A DNA stretch of 64,000 bases from Sphagnum compactum (taxonomy: Eukaryota; Bryophyta; Sphagnopsida; Sphagnales), in the NCBI GenBank assembly GCA_965153455.1, contig OZ234497.1, positions 14,866,302-14,930,301 of the forward strand. The letters run 5' to 3'. The number at the start of each line of letters is the position of its first letter. Positions within the stretch are counted from its first letter, which is position 1. The translations under genes were made by a program, and so were the position numbers. The notes beneath the pieces were generated by a model. That model was given only the letters and a program-made list of their open reading frames with translations. It was not told where the DNA came from and searched no databases. Positions 59,867 to 64,000 of the stretch are shown here, piece after piece.

Positions 59867-62800
59867 CTACTCCACACGATCTTGGGGTTTTGGTGAGGTG
59901 AACATGGCAGTGTACAGACGTAGTCGGTCTCTTTGAGACTGTGAAAGAGTAGAGCCCCTCAAAGCATAGTTGGGAGCAAGAGACACCTCAGCAAGATTCA
60001 GAGGTCCAGACGTGTTGGGAATGCGACGAGCTTTGTGGCGTCGCCATGCAAGCTGAATAGTGACAGCTGCCCACATGCGCCAGCTGGAGGAGTAGAACCG
60101 CACAGTGCGTTTCAGCTTGTCATTGGCAAACTTGTAGCTGAAGTGTTCTGTGATGTACTTCAGGTCTTGGGCATCCAACCCAAACACCTCAGTCATGTCT
60201 ACTGTTGTTAAAGTTACTGTTGAGAGGGGTAAACTATCCTTCAATGGTGTGCTGAGGCACCATGAGATAAGCTCATCCCCACAGAAGTTACCTGGGCCAA
60301 GCATGCAGATGCTGGTCCTGTTGTTGTGTGGCAGCCGATATGAGCTCTGCATGTGGCCCCGTACAATAAACAGCATTTGCCACACTGGATCTCCCTCACT
60401 CAGCACCTGCTTGTGTCAAATTTCTGTGAATCAGTTTCAAGCCATTTCCTACCAATCCTCAAACTCCTTGTACTTGAAATACTCTAAGTATGGAACACAT
60501 CCAATTTTCCCATGTGTGTATAGTTAGGTTGTTGTCTTACACCTTGTGTGTATCTATTATGATACCACTTTGTGCATGAAATAAAAAGAATCTAAAAAAT
60601 CCTGGCTACCACTAAACAAAAGCACTGAGAGCCAGCAAGAGAGCACAAGTTGAATACAAAACATGTATGAAAAGCCAAAACAATATACAAGTTGAGTTGC
60701 CTATCCTAGATTCCCACTGTACAACTCCTAAACATCCTCTCCAGTAAAAATGTCATGGAACAATGAGCACAACATCAACCAATAACTATGAGCTTTTGGG
60801 TTAAGGCACCAACTGTCTCATCTTTGATGAAGAGACCAGGCTTCAGACGCTCACAGATGTTGTTGAGCACTAGATCATCCATCTGCTGGAACAATGGTAC
60901 CTGCACAGTTGACAGAAACAACTTTGCCAGAAATGAGACAAATCCTAATCCTTTTTTATTACTTATGAAGTATGTGATCCTGTATTAAAGTGAGGGTTAA
61001 GAAAGTCATGTTACCTGGCGGACAAGATCAAGGCAGAGGTGGCGCTTTATGTCACGACGAAGGCCCTCAGGCAGGTCTTGCACAGTAGCCTCTTCATCTA
61101 TACCACGAGTTGCTGCCCATTTCTGGCGTTCATACTTGCGCACCCGTTGTCGCAGCTGGACAGGCAACTGCCGTCTTCGCATCCACCACTCTAGATCACG
61201 GATCCGCAACTGCGACTGTTCTTTCTTGGAAGTCATTGAATGAAGAAACACCTAATGAGCCAACATACTAGAAGTTATTGAATGACCACTGCTCTTGCAA
61301 CCCATACTTCATGGGGGTGCAAAACAAAGGTGTACAGACAGAAGTTGCAGGAGCCATGATTTGGCTATTTCAGTGCACAAAAAGTTGGACAAATGGCAGC
61401 AATGGCCAAGGAGGAGGAGGAGGCCCACCTGGATATTTCCAATCAGCATTGTGAACAGAAGCAATCCACAAGTGATGACAACAATGCTAAAAACCACCTC
61501 AAGTGTGTGGTCAGTGGGCGTCAATGCATTGCCAAAAGAGCTGCCGAACATATCCAGGTTTGCAAAATTATCAGTTCTGGACAAACTTGAGAAGGATTTG
61601 AATTTGCCAAAAGAATGCCCAGATTGTGCAATAATGTTGACTAATAAAATAGGAATGCAAGATGGATGAGCTGTTAACAACCAACCAGACTCTCAGTTTC
61701 AACCATAAACTGAGAGCTGACGTACCTCATTGTCATCACACCCCAGAAAAGGGGAAGCAGAATCTTGTTCACAGGAATCACATCTGTCACAAGTGGTACA
61801 GACAGACCATAAATACCAAAGTTGAAAGGGCCACTGCCAGCGAGGCAGCTGGTGACATTGGAATTCTCTGCCCAAGCTACTTGGTTGATATCATCAAGGG
61901 GCTGCTTGCTAAATGCTATAGGTACTGGACAACCCATGTAAGAAGAGTTGCAATTTGGCATGCTTGCACACTGAAGGTGTATGCATGACTCAACTCGTTG
62001 CACAGTCAGAAGGTACCATACAGAACCAGCAACCTGAAGAAACATGGCCACATGAGCTTAAGAGGCACACACTACAGAAGAAGTCAATACCAGCACTGAA
62101 ATGAAGACAGATACAGAGATCAAAATCAGCTACAGAAAAGGAAGGAAAAGAACACTTAAATCTCCAACAAAAGTATCAAAGTTGTATCTGCAGGCATTTG
62201 AGAAGATAAATCCTTGCATGTAATCTCTTATTGACAAGACAGGAGGAAGAATTTTTCACAACTTTTTAATGCTGCCTATGCAGAGCAAGACAACTATTTT
62301 TAGGATGGCAGAAGAGTCCAAACAAACAAGGGATAGGATTGTTCTCTCACATGAGCAGCACAGAAGTAGGCTGCCAAGTTCAACACAAAGCCCCAGGAAG
62401 CAGAGCCAAAAATATAACCAGTCACCCGCTGCAGGCGCCAACCAAGAAGCACGAAATGCAGGAGCTTGGGAATGTATTGAAACAAAAAAGCAAGTAGCTC
62501 AAAATCCATAATGCGTGCTGTTGATCCACCTTGTTCCAGTAAGTGTGGCACAACAAACAGCACCATCACCTGTTTGCACACAATTTGGATAACAGTCATT
62601 CAGAGTGCAGAACCCACAAACCCATCACCAGATCTCTAACCATGCATCAAGCTCACGATTTGTGTTTGAGCCAGAGCAAAGCCTTGCGAAATGAAGACTG
62701 GAAAGTGTGTGCACTTACCCAAGCTTAGTATTGCTTACCTGAGGCACTGGAAGGATCACAAAGACATCAAACCAAAACCTTCGCAAGGGGCAAAGATAGT

Positions 62801-63781
62801 GCCAAGCAATCTGACGTGCATCCCACACAAGTTCACCCCGTCCAAGGACCAAGGACTTTTTGGACACATATGCCAGCTTTAATTGCAGCCACATATGCCA
62901 CAGATACATCAAGTCCACCATGCCCCGTAGCAAGAGTACTGCAAGTGCATAACCCTTCTGCACGTACAGACATGCCAACTGTCTGTTGATAGCAAGAAGT
63001 GACAGAAACAGTGGATCAACTGCCACTCCAACAACACATGAAATCAGTAGCCATCGGTTATATCGTCGAATGCTACTGCTGCGAGGATTCAACACGGTGC
63101 CAAATAGCCATGTCTGCCTGTTCTGCTTTGTCCTGAACCAACAGAGAAATTAGTACACATGTGCAAAAAACGCTTGTGAAAGCACAGAAGCATAAACAAC
63201 TTTTATCAATCTATTCAGCCAGAAATATCTGTGGAACAAACTGTGGACAGGATCAAAGCTTAACCACAGCTCAGATTGCAGACCAGATTGTGTGTCTAGG
63301 TAATTGAAAACAATAGTTACATATGCACACAATAGCTTGAAACTCTTGGAAGCAAAATGTTATGCAAATTTACTTCAAGCTTTCCAGGTCATTTTGATCT
63401 TGTAAGGACGCAACACCAACTTCCAAAGCCTGACAATTGCTCTTCTTGCAGTTCACTGAGTGGAAAAGTGGTGACCCCAATCCAGAACATGCATTACAAA
63501 TATTCTCCTCAGGTAAACTTGGACTCCTTTCAACTGATTTGGAACTCTGAAACCGATGGTACTTGAGGCTTTGCTTTCCTTTCACCATGAACTCAGGCGC
63601 TACTCTGCAGAAACAATCAAGTACATGATATACAGAAACATGCAGTCACCAAAATTGTAAAAAACATGACAGTGGAGAATTTGCTATGTGGTTGGCATGT
63701 TGTTGCCAACATAAGAAAGAACAACCAGTACATGGATTCGGCGTTTGACACTGGATTGTCATTACCAAGGCACATAATAAT

Positions 63782-63817
<36 letters not shown>

Positions 63818-63967
63818 TTCCAAGTAAGCAACAATCCTTTCAGTCTTCCACATGTGTCAATGGGAAAGAATTCCTCACAGATTTCCATGTCGATTTGCTG
63901 ATGAGCTACCATGATACCAAAGAAGAAGAAGGAAGGAAGATCTATGCGTGCTTGCAGCAATTCTCAT
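59867..63967 (-). CDS. Cyclic nucleotide-gated channel, group IVB (CNGC2/CNGC4 type)
   Basis: Exons on the minus strand: 63,967-63,879 (tentative), 63,604-63,374, 63,132-62,739, 62,569-62,351, 62,033-61,726, 61,540-61,429, 61,251-61,015, 60,900-60,814 and 60,406-59,867; about 738 residues, or 703 if Met at 63,588 is used. The N-terminal CNACSGLGSPLFHSVNC recalls CNGC2. S1 starts near RRYNRWLL, S2-S3 end at FDVFVILPVPQ, and S4-S5 contain FLFQYIPKLLHF and YIFGSASWGF. A Cys-rich pore turret precedes the filter MTMSSFGNAL (about 411-420), then S6 and GNIQVFLHS. The C-linker has LPVQLRQRVRKYERQKWAA. The nucleotide-binding domain has the phosphate cassette LGPGNFCGDEL, then an IQ motif (IQLAWRRHKAR, about 676-686) for calmodulin. 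The C-terminus LRLYTAMFTSPKP matches CNGC4. Plasma-membrane Ca2+-permeable channels of this group act in immunity and development (family knowledge). The frame stays open upstream of 63,967 to the window edge, so the 5' end may lie outside. Confidence 0.92.
63787..63814. repeat. (GA)n microsatellite
   Basis: About 14 GA units lie in the first intron or leader of the CNGC gene; this reads as CT on that gene's coding strand. Confidence 0.95.
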
Positions 63968-64000
63968 CAAGAAGAAATTCAATTCTCGGCAAGGAGCAAT

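Overview
This is a nuclear genomic window from a land plant. The genes have spliced, plant-type architecture (GT-AG introns, mostly about 0.1-1 kb), plant-specific families (group C bZIP, plant CNGC, U2B''/U1A with plant-like linker), TTTAGGG-type telomere-like motifs, and very AT-rich, repeat-laden intergenic DNA. The CNGC combines features of the CNGC2 and CNGC4 branches of group IVB, and one gene carries a DUF3504 (Crypton-recombinase-like) domain that I do not associate with flowering plants. A non-flowering plant (gymnosperm, fern, lycophyte or bryophyte) is therefore more likely, but I cannot name the species.

Layout. 2.8-5.2 kb (minus): a five-exon, 644-codon gene for a nuclear-looking protein whose C-terminal half is a degenerate Crypton-type tyrosine recombinase (DUF3504), with a long leader and promoter up to about 6.6 kb. 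6.7-42 kb: no intact gene. It holds a fragment resembling the start of a VAN3-binding/DUF828 gene, three copies of one dispersed repeat, two copies of another, several minisatellites, a decayed hAT transposase, three tRNA-headed SINE-like elements, and a 140-bp near-perfect CACTA-type palindromic MITE nested in a dispersed repeat. 43.6-46.2 kb (plus): a group C bZIP transcription factor in five exons, preceded by G/C runs and a CT microsatellite. 47.9-53.9 kb (plus): a decayed Helitron of the Helitron2/Helentron type, with Rep, PIF1-like helicase and an AP-endonuclease-like domain. 55.2-57.6 kb (plus): the U2B''/U1A spliceosomal protein in five exons, with a 162-bp tandem duplication in intron 1. 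59.9-64.0 kb (minus): a CNGC group IVB channel in eight or nine exons, whose 5' end lies at or beyond the right edge.

The four intact genes are unrelated in function (recombinase-derived nuclear protein, transcription factor, splicing factor, ion channel) and form no operon-like unit. The most unusual content is the recombinase-derived gene and the endonuclease-bearing Helitron. Exon limits were deduced by hand from splice consensus and reading-frame continuity.
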